Source of the DNA: Acetobacter farinalis
GTDB lineage: Bacteria > Pseudomonadota > Alphaproteobacteria > Acetobacterales > Acetobacteraceae
Length of the DNA stretch: 64,000 bases
Assembly (NCBI RefSeq): GCF_026240015.1
Contig: NZ_JAPIUX010000003.1
Coordinates: 124,001 to 188,000 of the forward strand
Reading direction: 5' to 3'
Shown one piece after another: positions 9,019-17,213 of the stretch; within the stretch, counting starts at the first letter, position 1; every line of letters begins with the position of its first letter. The translations under genes and the position numbers were made by a program. The notes below the pieces were generated by a model, which had not been told where the DNA came from, made no database searches, and worked only from the letters and a program-made list of their open reading frames with translations.

Positions 9019-9936
9019 TCAGACCACCACCAGCCCCGCCAGCAGGGCCAGCGCCACCGCCAGACCGATTTCCCGGTTTGCGCGAAACTGCGTCAGGCAC
9101 AGAGCCGGATCAGCCGGATTCACACCCACAACCTGCCACCACAACAGGGCCAGCGGCAGCAGCAGCACCGGCCAGAACAGAACACCCAGCCCCGCGAGCA
9201 CGGCGGCACCCCCCAGCAGCAGCGCCATCAGTGCGTAACAGGTGCCAATAAAGGCCCGCGCCCGCCCGGCCATCAGGCGTGAGGTAGACTTCACACCAAT
9301 GCGGGCATCATCTTCCATATCCTGAAAGCCGTAGATCGTATCAAACCCGAGCTGCCAGACAATGGTGGCGGCATACAGCGCCATCTGTGCGAAGGAGAGA
9401 TGCCCGGCCGCCGCCGCATACCCCAGCGGCGCGCCGAACCCGAAGGTAAACCCCATGACCAGCTGCGGCCACCAGGTAAACCGCTTGGCCAGCGGATACA
9501 GCGCCACCAGCACAAGGGAAGACGCCCCCAGAATTTGAGACAGGCCATTCAACTGGAGAAGGATAGCCAGACCAATCAGCAGCAGAATGGCGAGAAACAG
9601 CACCGCCTGCCGCATGCGCAACGCACCGGAGGCCAGCGGGCGGCCGGCGGTGCGGGCCACCTGCCGGTCAATATCCCGGTCCCACATGTCATTCACAACG
9701 CAGCCTGCGGCCCGCATGACAAGACTGCCAATACCAAACAGAATAATCAGCCGCACACGTTCCGCCGCAGGCACACCCTGCGGCAGCAGAATGCCCCACA
9801 CGCCCGGCAGGAACAGCAGCCAGGTGCCGATGGGCCGGTCCAGCCGCGCCAGCAGGGCATACGGACGCAGAGCAGGCGGCAGGCGGGCAATCCAGCCCGT
9901 TGAGCGGATATCAGTATGACCGGAGGGCATTGGCAC
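9019..9936 (-). CDS. ubiA: 4-hydroxybenzoate polyprenyltransferase UbiA
   Basis: A 305-residue integral-membrane prenyltransferase that attaches the polyprenyl tail to 4-hydroxybenzoate in ubiquinone synthesis. The first Asp-rich motif NDMWDRDIDRQV and the second, YGFQDMEDDARIGVKST, bind the prenyl diphosphate through magnesium. DRPIGTWLLFLPGVWG near the N-terminus is a strong family signature, and about eight to nine membrane helices are evident. The frame opens with GTG at 9936 (AAGGA upstream), and an ATG follows two codons later. A 14-base tandem duplication sits just upstream. Confidence 0.93.
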   Translation of the reverse strand: MPMPSGHTDIRSTGWIARLPPALRPYALLARLDRPIGTWLLFLPGVWGILLPQGVPAAERVRLIILFGIGSLVMRAAGCVVNDMWDRDIDRQVARTAGRPLASGALRMRQAVLFLAILLLIGLAILLQLNGLSQILGASSLVLVALYPLAKRFTWWPQLVMGFTFGFGAPLGYAAAAGHLSFAQMALYAATIVWQLGFDTIYGFQDMEDDARIGVKSTSRLMAGRARAFIGTCYALMALLLGGAAVLAGLGVLFWPVLLLPLALLWWQVVGVNPADPALCLTQFRANREIGLAVALALLAGLVVV

Positions 9937-9956
9937 GATACACGCGGATCCTTACG

Positions 9957-9984
9957 AACTCAGGGCAGCAAACTCAGGGCAGCA
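9957..9984. repeat. Perfect 14-base tandem duplication
   Basis: AACTCAGGGCAGCA occurs twice back to back (9957-9970 and 9971-9984) in the divergent intergenic region between ubiA and rsmE. It begins 20 bases from the ubiA start. No stem or known operator is evident. Confidence 0.8.
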
Positions 9985-10148
9985 GAGAGCATAAAGCGCC
10001 CGAAAGCCGCCTGACCTGCCAGACACCCTTCAGGAGACCACCCTGCCGGCGGGGATATGCCACAGTTCGCCCGCGGCATGAACCTCTTTGCACACACCCC
10101 CATTCACGCCTAGACACGGACATCGCCCCACCCGTCAGCGTGAATGTC

Positions 10149-10916
10149 ATGAGCGCCCCTGAACATCTCCCCCGCCTTTTTATCCCCCAGAGCAACACCG
10201 GCACCCCGGCCGCCGCGGGGAGCAGCCTGCCACTCAGCCCGCCACAGGCGCGCTATCTGGGCACCGTGCTGCGCAAGACTGCGGGAGACTCCGTGCGTGT
10301 GTTCAACGCGGAAATGGGGGAATGGCTGGCCACTCTGGGGGACATCCGCAAGGACAAAGGCAGCCTCACGCTCACGGAGCGCCTGCGCACCCCCTCCCCT
10401 CAGCCAGACCTTGTTCTGGCCTTTGCCCTTCTCAAGCGCGATGCAACGGATATGGTCCTGAGAATGGGCACGGAGCTGGGTGTCACGCGTTTCCTGCCTA
10501 TCACGACCGAACGCACCAACACCCACCGCATCAATCCGGAACGGCTGGAGGCCATCGCGACCGAAGCCGCAGAGCAGTGCGAACGGCTGGACATCCCGAC
10601 CATTGAAGCCCCCCGCACACTGGCCAGCCTTCTTGGGAGCTGGCCGGAGGAGGCCCGGCTGTTTACAGCCATGGAGCGCGCTGAAGACCGGGGCATCTCC
10701 CTGCGCAACACCCTGCGGGACGCCCGCGCGGGAGATGGATTGCTGATTGGCCCGGAAGGTGGATTTTCAGACGCCGAATGCCGGACCCTTCTTGCACGCC
10801 CGACCATCATCCCCATTTCTCTGGGGCCGCTGGTTTTGCGGGCGGATACGGCAGTTGCCGCGGGGCTCGCGCTCATGGGTGATGGCTTGCGCTCCGCTCA
10901 GGATCAGTCAGAATAG
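10149..10916 (+). CDS. rsmE: 16S rRNA m3U1498 methyltransferase RsmE
   Basis: A 255-residue SPOUT-class methyltransferase that modifies U1498 in the ribosomal decoding centre. It has an N-terminal PUA-like domain (ARYLGTVLRKTAGDSV) followed by the trefoil-knot domain. The latter shows LLIGPEGGFSDAE and SLGPLVLRADTAVAAGLAL, the SAM-binding knot. The ATG at 10149 (MSAPEHLPRLF) gives the usual family N-terminus; the upstream in-frame extension has no family resemblance. No strong Shine-Dalgarno is seen. The glutamate-cysteine ligase gene follows after 63 bases. Confidence 0.92.
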   Translation: MSAPEHLPRLFIPQSNTGTPAAAGSSLPLSPPQARYLGTVLRKTAGDSVRVFNAEMGEWLATLGDIRKDKGSLTLTERLRTPSPQPDLVLAFALLKRDATDMVLRMGTELGVTRFLPITTERTNTHRINPERLEAIATEAAEQCERLDIPTIEAPRTLASLLGSWPEEARLFTAMERAEDRGISLRNTLRDARAGDGLLIGPEGGFSDAECRTLLARPTIIPISLGPLVLRADTAVAAGLALMGDGLRSAQDQSE

Positions 10917-10979
10917 TCTTACTTCCGTTCTGGCCCGGGTTCCGCCGCCGGGCTGTCTTTCAAGGACCAGTGATTTCTA

Positions 10980-12407
10980 ATGTCTCACGCCGACGCTCAC
11001 GACGATACACCCGTTCGCTCAGTTTTCCAGCTGGCCGAAGTTTTTGCCAAAGGGTGCAAACCCCGTGACTCTTGGCGCATTGGCACAGAGCATGAAAAAT
11101 TTGGCTGGGTTCGCCCGGAAGCCACAGCCAATGGCACCAACCCGCAGGCAGGCCGCGCCCCCTATTCCACCCCGCCCTACAGCCCGAACGGCATAGAAAA
11201 CATGCTCAACGGCCTTCAGGAAGTGGAGCCGGATGACTGGCAGCCCATTCTGGATGAAGGCAAGATTATTGGCCTGAAAGGCATTGAGGAAGCCGCAGGA
11301 AGCGGAATTTCACTGGAGCCCGCCGGGCAGTTCGAGCTGTCTGGCGCTCCCCTGCGCACCCTGCATGAAACGGCGGAAGAACTGGCCGCGCATTTTGAGT
11401 CCGTGCGGCCGCTGGCGCGCAAACTGGGGCTGGGCTTCAGCCCGCTGGGCTTCCACCCCACAGCCACACGGGCGGACCTGCCATGGATGCCCAAATCCCG
11501 CTACGCCATCATGCGCGACTATATGCCCAAGGTTGGCAAGCTCGGGCTGGACATGATGCAGCGCACCTGCACCGTGCAGGTCAATCTGGATTTCGGGTCC
11601 GAGCAGGACATGGTGCGCAAGATGCAGGTCTCTCTGGCCCTGCAACCCGTTGCAACCGCCCTGTTCGCCAACTCCCCCTTCGTTGAGGGCAAACCGAACA
11701 ACTACCTCTCCAACCGCGCCCGCGTCTGGACAGATACGGACAACGCCCGCTCCGGCATGCCCGCCTGCGTGTTTGAAGAAGGCTTCGGCTTTGAGCGCTA
11801 TGCGGAATGGATGCTGGATGTGCCCATGTATTTCATCATCCGTGATGGCAAGATGCGTGATGTCTCCGGTCGCTCTTTCCGCGCCTGGATGAACGGAGAC
11901 CGTCAGGACGGGCTGGAGGATGTCACCCCCACTCTGGCTGACTTTGAAAATCACATCTCCACCGCGTTCCCTGATGTACGGCTCAAGCAGTTTCTGGAAA
12001 TGCGCGGTGCGGATGCGGGCTCGGCTGAGATGATGGTGGCCCAGTCCGCCCTGTGGGTTGGCCTGCTGTATGATGATGCCGCTCTGGAAGCCGCCTACGA
12101 ACTGGTGCGTGAACGCCCGTGGGAAGACTACGCCAAGCTGCGCGCTCTGGTGCCCTCTCAGGCGCTGAACACGCCCTGGGGCGATGGCACGGTGCGGGAT
12201 CTGGCGGCGCAGATGATTGGCATCGCCATGGATGGTCTTCAGGCCCGTAATTTTGTGGATGAGAATGAGCGGGAAGAATGGGTCTACCTTGCCCCCCTTA
12301 CCGCTCTGGCCGCTGGCGCTCCTACTCAGGCAGAACGCTGGCTTGATCGCTATTATGGCGCATGGATGGGCGACATCACCCGTATTTTTGGTGAAAGCGA
12401 AATCTGA
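10980..12407 (+). CDS. gshA: Glutamate-cysteine ligase (alphaproteobacterial/plant type)
   Basis: A 475-residue ATP-dependent ligase joining glutamate and cysteine, the first step of glutathione synthesis. It follows the plant/alphaproteobacterial class: WRIGTEHEKFGW near the N-terminus, GISLEPAGQFELSGAP, MQRTCTVQVNLDF and the FEEGFGFERYAEWMLDVPMYF region. An AAGGA sequence 12 bases upstream supports the ATG at 10980. A rho-independent terminator follows at 12434-12467. No glutathione synthetase gene is in the window. Confidence 0.93.
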   Translation: MSHADAHDDTPVRSVFQLAEVFAKGCKPRDSWRIGTEHEKFGWVRPEATANGTNPQAGRAPYSTPPYSPNGIENMLNGLQEVEPDDWQPILDEGKIIGLKGIEEAAGSGISLEPAGQFELSGAPLRTLHETAEELAAHFESVRPLARKLGLGFSPLGFHPTATRADLPWMPKSRYAIMRDYMPKVGKLGLDMMQRTCTVQVNLDFGSEQDMVRKMQVSLALQPVATALFANSPFVEGKPNNYLSNRARVWTDTDNARSGMPACVFEEGFGFERYAEWMLDVPMYFIIRDGKMRDVSGRSFRAWMNGDRQDGLEDVTPTLADFENHISTAFPDVRLKQFLEMRGADAGSAEMMVAQSALWVGLLYDDAALEAAYELVRERPWEDYAKLRALVPSQALNTPWGDGTVRDLAAQMIGIAMDGLQARNFVDENEREEWVYLAPLTALAAGAPTQAERWLDRYYGAWMGDITRIFGESEI

Positions 12408-12433
12408 CCGCCCAATTCCGCTCCCGCCTGCCA

Positions 12434-12467
12434 GGCTGGCCGCTCTCCGCGTGCCAGCCTTTTCTTT
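12434..12467 (+). terminator. Rho-independent terminator after gshA
   Basis: GGCTGGC (12434-12440) pairs with GCCAGCC (12453-12459) across a 12-base loop, followed by TTTTCTTT. It lies 27 bases past the gshA stop and before the convergent efflux-pump gene. Confidence 0.8.
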
Positions 12468-12508
12468 ATCAGCCCTTTCTTGTCTGAAGCCCTTTCTCCG
12501 GCTCGGCC

Positions 12509-13918
12509 TTAATGCGCGGCCTGTTTCCGGAAGAACAGCAGGCGGCTGGAACTCAGCAAGGCCGCCCCGACCCCAATACAGGCTGCCATAAGCAGGCAGT
12601 CATGCGCCGCCCTGTGCGCAAAAATCGCAAAAAAAGCCGCAACCCCCATAGCGCCAAAGGTTTGTCCTGTCTGACGGGCAACCTGCACCATCCCGCTTGC
12701 GCCCCCTGCCCGCTTACGAGGGGCCGAGACCATCATGGCGCGATTATTGGGCGGCTGAAACAGACCAAACCCGAACCCGGCCACCCCTGTCCGCCAGACA
12801 ACATCAAAGGCGGACGGATGCGCTGGCATCATCCACAGCAGCAGAAAGCCCGTCGCCGTCAGCAGCAGGCCCACCGAGGAGAGAATACCGGCGGACACCG
12901 TATCCGCCAGCCGCCGCACCAGAGGAGCCGAACAGAGAATACCGATCGGCCACGGCGTGATCAGCAGCCCCGTGGCCGCTGGCCCCATATCCAGCACGTC
13001 ATGCAGCATGAAGGGCATGGAGATGATGTAGAAATTAGACGCCACAAAGCCGAACAGGCCGGTTGTGAAGGCTATGGCAAAATCCGGCTTGCGCAGTATA
13101 TCCACCGGCAGAATGGGCTGCGGCAGCCCGCTTTCCCGCCGGACCAGCAACAGGCCGGACACCAGCCCCACCACAAGCAGGCTACAGGACAGCAGAATGC
13201 CGGACTGATGCGCCAGACCATCTCCCCCCATCACCAGTGCACCAAAGGCCAGCATGCACAGCACGCTGCTCATAATATCAGGGCGGGCAGTGCTCCGGGG
13301 TGTTACCGGGAGTGCGACAAACGCCATGATCAGGGCGGCAGCCCCAAGCGGGAGGTTAACCCAGAACAGCCAGGGCCAGGAGGCCACACTAAGGATGGCC
13401 GCCGCCGCCGTTGGACCAAGGGCCACGCCCATGGCCACCACCATGCCATTCAGCGCAATACCGCGCCCGATTTCCGCATGCGGATAGATATAGCGGATAA
13501 GTGCGATATTCACGCTCAGAATGCACGAGCCGCCAATACCCTGCAGCACACGCGCCGCAGCCAGTGCTGGCAGGGTGGTAGACACCGCACACAGCACGGA
13601 TGCCCCCATGAACAGCATAATCCCGAACTGGCACAGCCGGGAAAACCCGACCTTGCTTCCCACTGCCGCCAGAGGAAGCAGGGAGACAAGCCCTGCAAGC
13701 TGATAGGCATTGACCACCCAGATGGAGGCGGAAGAAGACGCATGCAGATCACGCGCGATATTGGGCAGCGCCACATTGGCTATGGCGTAATCCAGCAGAG
13801 CCATAAAAACGGAAAGAGAGACAGCCAGCATGGCCCAAGTACGGGCCGCCCCTGACAGACCATCCGTGATTTCCGATTGGGAGGAAGACCCTGCTCCTGC
13901 CTGCGCACGTTCATTCAT
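12509..13918 (-). CDS. MFS drug efflux transporter, DHA2 (14-helix) family
   Basis: A 469-residue permease with about fourteen hydrophobic helices. Motif FMALLDYAIANVALPNIARDL in helix 1 is typical of the EmrB/QacA-like DHA2 group, and ARVLQGIGGSCILS matches the family motif of helix 4. WVVNAYQLAGLVSLLPLA is the helix 2 entry. DHA2 pumps expel drugs, acids or metabolites using the proton gradient. The substrate cannot be read from sequence, and no membrane-fusion partner is adjacent. AAAAGGAG lies 11 bases before the ATG. It is divergent from gntP and convergent with gshA. Confidence 0.85.
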   Translation of the reverse strand: MNERAQAGAGSSSQSEITDGLSGAARTWAMLAVSLSVFMALLDYAIANVALPNIARDLHASSSASIWVVNAYQLAGLVSLLPLAAVGSKVGFSRLCQFGIMLFMGASVLCAVSTTLPALAAARVLQGIGGSCILSVNIALIRYIYPHAEIGRGIALNGMVVAMGVALGPTAAAAILSVASWPWLFWVNLPLGAAALIMAFVALPVTPRSTARPDIMSSVLCMLAFGALVMGGDGLAHQSGILLSCSLLVVGLVSGLLLVRRESGLPQPILPVDILRKPDFAIAFTTGLFGFVASNFYIISMPFMLHDVLDMGPAATGLLITPWPIGILCSAPLVRRLADTVSAGILSSVGLLLTATGFLLLWMMPAHPSAFDVVWRTGVAGFGFGLFQPPNNRAMMVSAPRKRAGGASGMVQVARQTGQTFGAMGVAAFFAIFAHRAAHDCLLMAACIGVGAALLSSSRLLFFRKQAAH

Positions 13919-14238
13919 CAGCCTGACAGCTCCTTTTCTGGCTCATAACGTCCTGCGCCGAAGGGCTTCTGTGCCATTCAAAGCTTTAAAGGGAAAGGCC
14001 AGACTATGACCGCGCCAGTCTCTGCCCTATAACAACGGAGGGACGACACTTCTTTGCATGTCCACACGCGATTGTGTTCCTCCTGACGGCCTGACCTATT
14101 TACTTGATGAATAGAAGAAATTTCTTTTTCTTTCCTTACTCATCCGTTTACTTGCGATTTTCTTGGCAAAACGAACCGCTACGTCATTTTGAAGCAAATG
14201 GTTGACAGAAACTGTCAGGCTCGCTCCATCCTCTCAGG
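13919..14238. promoter_or_regulatory. Divergent intergenic region: efflux pump / gntP
   Basis: About 320 bases, T-rich in the right half. It holds the RBS of the efflux gene on the left and a perfect dyad TGACAG-AAA-CTGTCA at 14203-14217 on the right, overlapping a TTGACA element (14202-14207) just ahead of gntP. No coding frame in it is supported. Confidence 0.5.
14203..14217. promoter_or_regulatory. Perfect 15-bp dyad upstream of gntP
   Basis: TGACAG (14203-14208), AAA, CTGTCA (14212-14217). It overlaps a -35-like TTGACA and ends 21 bases before the gntP ATG. It could be a repressor operator or a small leader hairpin. No assignment to a regulator is made. Confidence 0.45.
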
Positions 14239-15582
14239 ATGACACCCTTGCTCGCCGCAGGTCTGACGACCCTCGCCATCGTGATGCTCATGCTCTTTAT
14301 CGGCGTGGTGCGTCTCAACCCCTTCGTCACGCTGTTTATCGTGTCTGTCGGGTTAGCCCTTGCCACAGGCATGCCTACGCAACAGGCCATCTCCTCCTTT
14401 GAAAATGGCATGGGCCATGTGTTGGGGCATGTGGCGGGTGTTGTCGCCCTTGGCACCATGCTGGGGAAAATTCTGGCGGAAACCGGAGGTGCGGATCAGA
14501 TCGCCCTGACCATTTCCCGGATTTCGGGAAAAAAGCGGCTTAACTGGGCCATGATGGTTATCGGCCTGCTGGTAGGGCTCCCTGTTTTTTTTGAAGTCGG
14601 GTTTGTCCTGCTTATCCCGCTGGTTATCATCCTCTCACGGCGCAATGCGGTGCCCCTGCCGTTTCTGGCGTTCCCCATGGCGGCGGCCCTTTCCGTCACG
14701 CACGCCATGTTGCCCCCGCATCCGGCAACCTTGCTGGCCATTACCGCCTATCATGCCAACACGGCCCGCACCCTGTTCTGGGGGATCGTGATCGGGACAC
14801 CCATCGCCGCTGTAGCTGGACCGGTTTACGCCTGGTACATCGCGCCGCGGATCGGCGATCTGGCCCCGACATCTCTGGAAGCCCAGTTCACCGGGCAGAG
14901 CGAGCATAAAAAGCTGCCCTCCTTTATGCTGTCCTGCGCAACCCTGCTGATGCCCGTGGTGCTGATGCTGGGCGGCGCACTGGCTGAACTTGTCTGGCCG
15001 CCCACGGCCCTGCCCTACCGGGTTCTGCATTTTCTGGGCAATACGGATATTGCCCTGCTGGTGGCCACGCTGATGTCCTTCTGGCTGCTGGGCAGCCTGA
15101 GCGGCCTCTCGCGCGAGACCATCCTGCGCTTCAGCAATGAATGCCTAGCCCCCACAGCCACCATCATGCTGCTGATTGGCGCAGGCGGCGGCTTCGGGCG
15201 GGAACTGATTGACAGCGGCCTCTCCCACGCCATGACAGACCTTGCCCTTGGCGCCCACGTGCCCCTGCTGGTTCTGGCATGGCTGCTGGCCCTGCTGGTG
15301 CGCATTGCCACAGGCTCCGCAACGGTGGCCACCACAACGGCATCCGGCATCGTGGGGCCTATTCTGGCCACCTCGCATTCTGTCTCGCCTGAGCTTCTGG
15401 TGCTGGTGACAGGGGCTGGTTCGGTAGGACTGAGCCTGATGAACGATGCCGGATTCTGGCAGATGAAGGAATATCTGGGCATGAACCTCTCCCAGACCCT
15501 GCGGAGCTGGACCATGATTGAAACAATCATCGCCGTGCTCGGTCTGCTGATCTGCCTGCCTCTCTCATGGATCATTCACTGA
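14239..15582 (+). CDS. gntP: GntP-family gluconate:H+ symporter
   Basis: A 447-residue inner-membrane permease of the GntP family, which takes up gluconate or related sugar acids. Family stretches include the N-terminal helices, GLPVFFEVGFVLLIPLV, MLPPHPA and the C-terminal RIATGSATVATTTASGI. About twelve membrane helices are evident. The start at 14239 has no clear Shine-Dalgarno, so translation may be weak or leaderless, and a perfect dyad overlaps the presumed promoter. Gluconate use fits an acetic acid bacterium that oxidises glucose in the periplasm. The substrate is inferred from family. Confidence 0.88.
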   Translation: MTPLLAAGLTTLAIVMLMLFIGVVRLNPFVTLFIVSVGLALATGMPTQQAISSFENGMGHVLGHVAGVVALGTMLGKILAETGGADQIALTISRISGKKRLNWAMMVIGLLVGLPVFFEVGFVLLIPLVIILSRRNAVPLPFLAFPMAAALSVTHAMLPPHPATLLAITAYHANTARTLFWGIVIGTPIAAVAGPVYAWYIAPRIGDLAPTSLEAQFTGQSEHKKLPSFMLSCATLLMPVVLMLGGALAELVWPPTALPYRVLHFLGNTDIALLVATLMSFWLLGSLSGLSRETILRFSNECLAPTATIMLLIGAGGGFGRELIDSGLSHAMTDLALGAHVPLLVLAWLLALLVRIATGSATVATTTASGIVGPILATSHSVSPELLVLVTGAGSVGLSLMNDAGFWQMKEYLGMNLSQTLRSWTMIETIIAVLGLLICLPLSWIIH

Positions 15583-15668
15583 CAAGACCGCTTGAAAAGC
15601 TTTTCAGGGCAGCCCGGCAAGGCTGCTCTTCCGGCCTTCAGGCGCGGCTGAATGAACGCTTTCCCCAT

Positions 15669-15715
15669 AAAAAAACTTCCAGACCAGCCTGATTGTCTCA
15701 GGCCGGAGCTGGAAG
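15669..15715 (-). terminator. Rho-independent terminator after der (possibly bidirectional)
   Basis: Outer stem CTTCCAG/CTGGAAG (15676-15682 with 15709-15715) encloses an inner stem GCCTGA/TCAGGC (15687-15692 with 15698-15703). On the minus strand it is followed by seven Ts (15675 to 15669), ideal for ending der. On the plus strand CGTATTTT follows, so it may also end gntP. Confidence 0.85.
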
Positions 15716-15761
15716 CGTATTTTATAAACCCGGCCCCGTTCAGGGCGGTTAACCCGTATGC

Positions 15762-17213
15762 TCAGGAATTGGCGTACGGGTTTTTCGTGCCGCGTGTCTG
15801 AAGGCGGATTGGCACGCCCGGCAGGTTAAAGGTTTCACGCAGGCCATTCACCAGATAGCGCTTGTAATCTTCGGGCATCTGCTCGGCGCGGGTTCCGAAA
15901 ATAACAAACGTCGGCGGGCGGGATTTAACCTGTGTCATATACCGCAGCTTCAGGCGGCGTCCGTCCACCAGCGGCGGGGCATGCCGTTCCAACGCGGCTT
16001 CAAACCAGCGGTTCAGCTCACCTGTTGGCACACGCGCATTCCACACAGCACAGGCTTCCCGCACGGCAGGCAGAAGCCGGTGCACAGAAGCCCCGGTGAG
16101 GGCGGAGAACGTCACCACCGGCACACCACGCATCTGCGCCAGAGAAATGCTCAGCCGGTCCAGAATGGCCTTGCGGGTTGCAGTCCTGTCCTCAACCGCA
16201 TCCCACTTGTTCAGTGCCAGAACACAGGCCCGGCCCTCACGCTCGATCAGGCGGGCAATCTGCAGATCCTGCTCATGCACACCCAGCGTGGCGTCCAGCA
16301 CCAGCACAGCCACTTCCGCCATTTTCAGGGCTTCAATCGAGGCTGAAACAGACATTTTTTCCAGCGCTTCATCAATCCGCGCCTTGCGACGCAGCCCGGC
16401 CGTGTCCACCACCTCGAACACGTCGCCCTCATCATGCAGCGTGACAGCCACAGAATCGCGCGTCAGGCCGGGTTCGGGGCCGGTAATCATCCGCTCTTCA
16501 CCCAGCAGGGCATTCAGAAGGGTTGATTTTCCCGCATTGGGCCGCCCGATAATGGCAATCCGCACAGGGCCAACCGGGCGTTCAGGAATACGCTCTTCCT
16601 CAGGGTCCCCCTCCACGATTTCATCGTCAAAGGCATCATCCTCTTCCGGAAAATCTTCTTCCGGCTCAGGCGGCAGATGCTCGACAATTTCACCCATCAG
16701 ATCAGACAGACCTTCCCCATGCTCCGCGGAAACCGCAACCGGTTCCCCCAGCCCCAGAGAATAGGCTTCCATGGCAGAGGCTGCCCCGGCACGGCCTTCG
16801 GCCTTGTTGGCCACCAGCAGAACCGGGCGGCCCTGCTTGCGCACCCATGCCGCAAAATGCTCGTCCGACGGGGTAATGCCCGCCCGCGCATCAATACAGA
16901 ACAGGACAAGGGCCGCCTCATGCACAGCACTTTCGGAAGACGCGCGCATCCGGCCAAACAGGCTCTCGGGCGCGGCCTCTTCCAGCCCCGCCGTATCCAC
17001 CAGACGGATGGAGCGGCCCCGCAGAAGAGCCACACCTTCCTTACGGTCACGCGTGACACCGGGCGTATCGGCCACAAGAGCCTGACGCCGCCCGACAAGG
17101 CGGTTGAACAGCGTGGACTTCCCGACATTCGGACGGCCAACAATGGCGACCAGAGGAAGATCAGCAGAGGGAAGAGGCGCAACAGGCCGCATGGGCCGCC
17201 GGCGATCAGCCAT
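15762..17213 (-). CDS. der: Ribosome-assembly GTPase Der (EngA)
   Basis: A 483-residue double GTPase needed for 50S subunit maturation. Two complete G domains are visible: GRPNVGKSTLFNRL with DTPGVTRDRKEG and NKAEG, then GRPNAGKSTLLNALL with TRDSVAV, DTAGLRRKARI and NKWD. A KH-like C-terminal domain follows (RWFEAALERHAPPLVDGRRLKLRYMTQ). An acidic linker of about 40 residues joins the G domains. The start is the ATG at 17213, which overlaps the bamB stop by eight bases; a TTG further upstream inside bamB is less likely. A strong terminator follows. Confidence 0.96.
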   Translation of the reverse strand: MADRRRPMRPVAPLPSADLPLVAIVGRPNVGKSTLFNRLVGRRQALVADTPGVTRDRKEGVALLRGRSIRLVDTAGLEEAAPESLFGRMRASSESAVHEAALVLFCIDARAGITPSDEHFAAWVRKQGRPVLLVANKAEGRAGAASAMEAYSLGLGEPVAVSAEHGEGLSDLMGEIVEHLPPEPEEDFPEEDDAFDDEIVEGDPEEERIPERPVGPVRIAIIGRPNAGKSTLLNALLGEERMITGPEPGLTRDSVAVTLHDEGDVFEVVDTAGLRRKARIDEALEKMSVSASIEALKMAEVAVLVLDATLGVHEQDLQIARLIEREGRACVLALNKWDAVEDRTATRKAILDRLSISLAQMRGVPVVTFSALTGASVHRLLPAVREACAVWNARVPTGELNRWFEAALERHAPPLVDGRRLKLRYMTQVKSRPPTFVIFGTRAEQMPEDYKRYLVNGLRETFNLPGVPIRLQTRGTKNPYANS

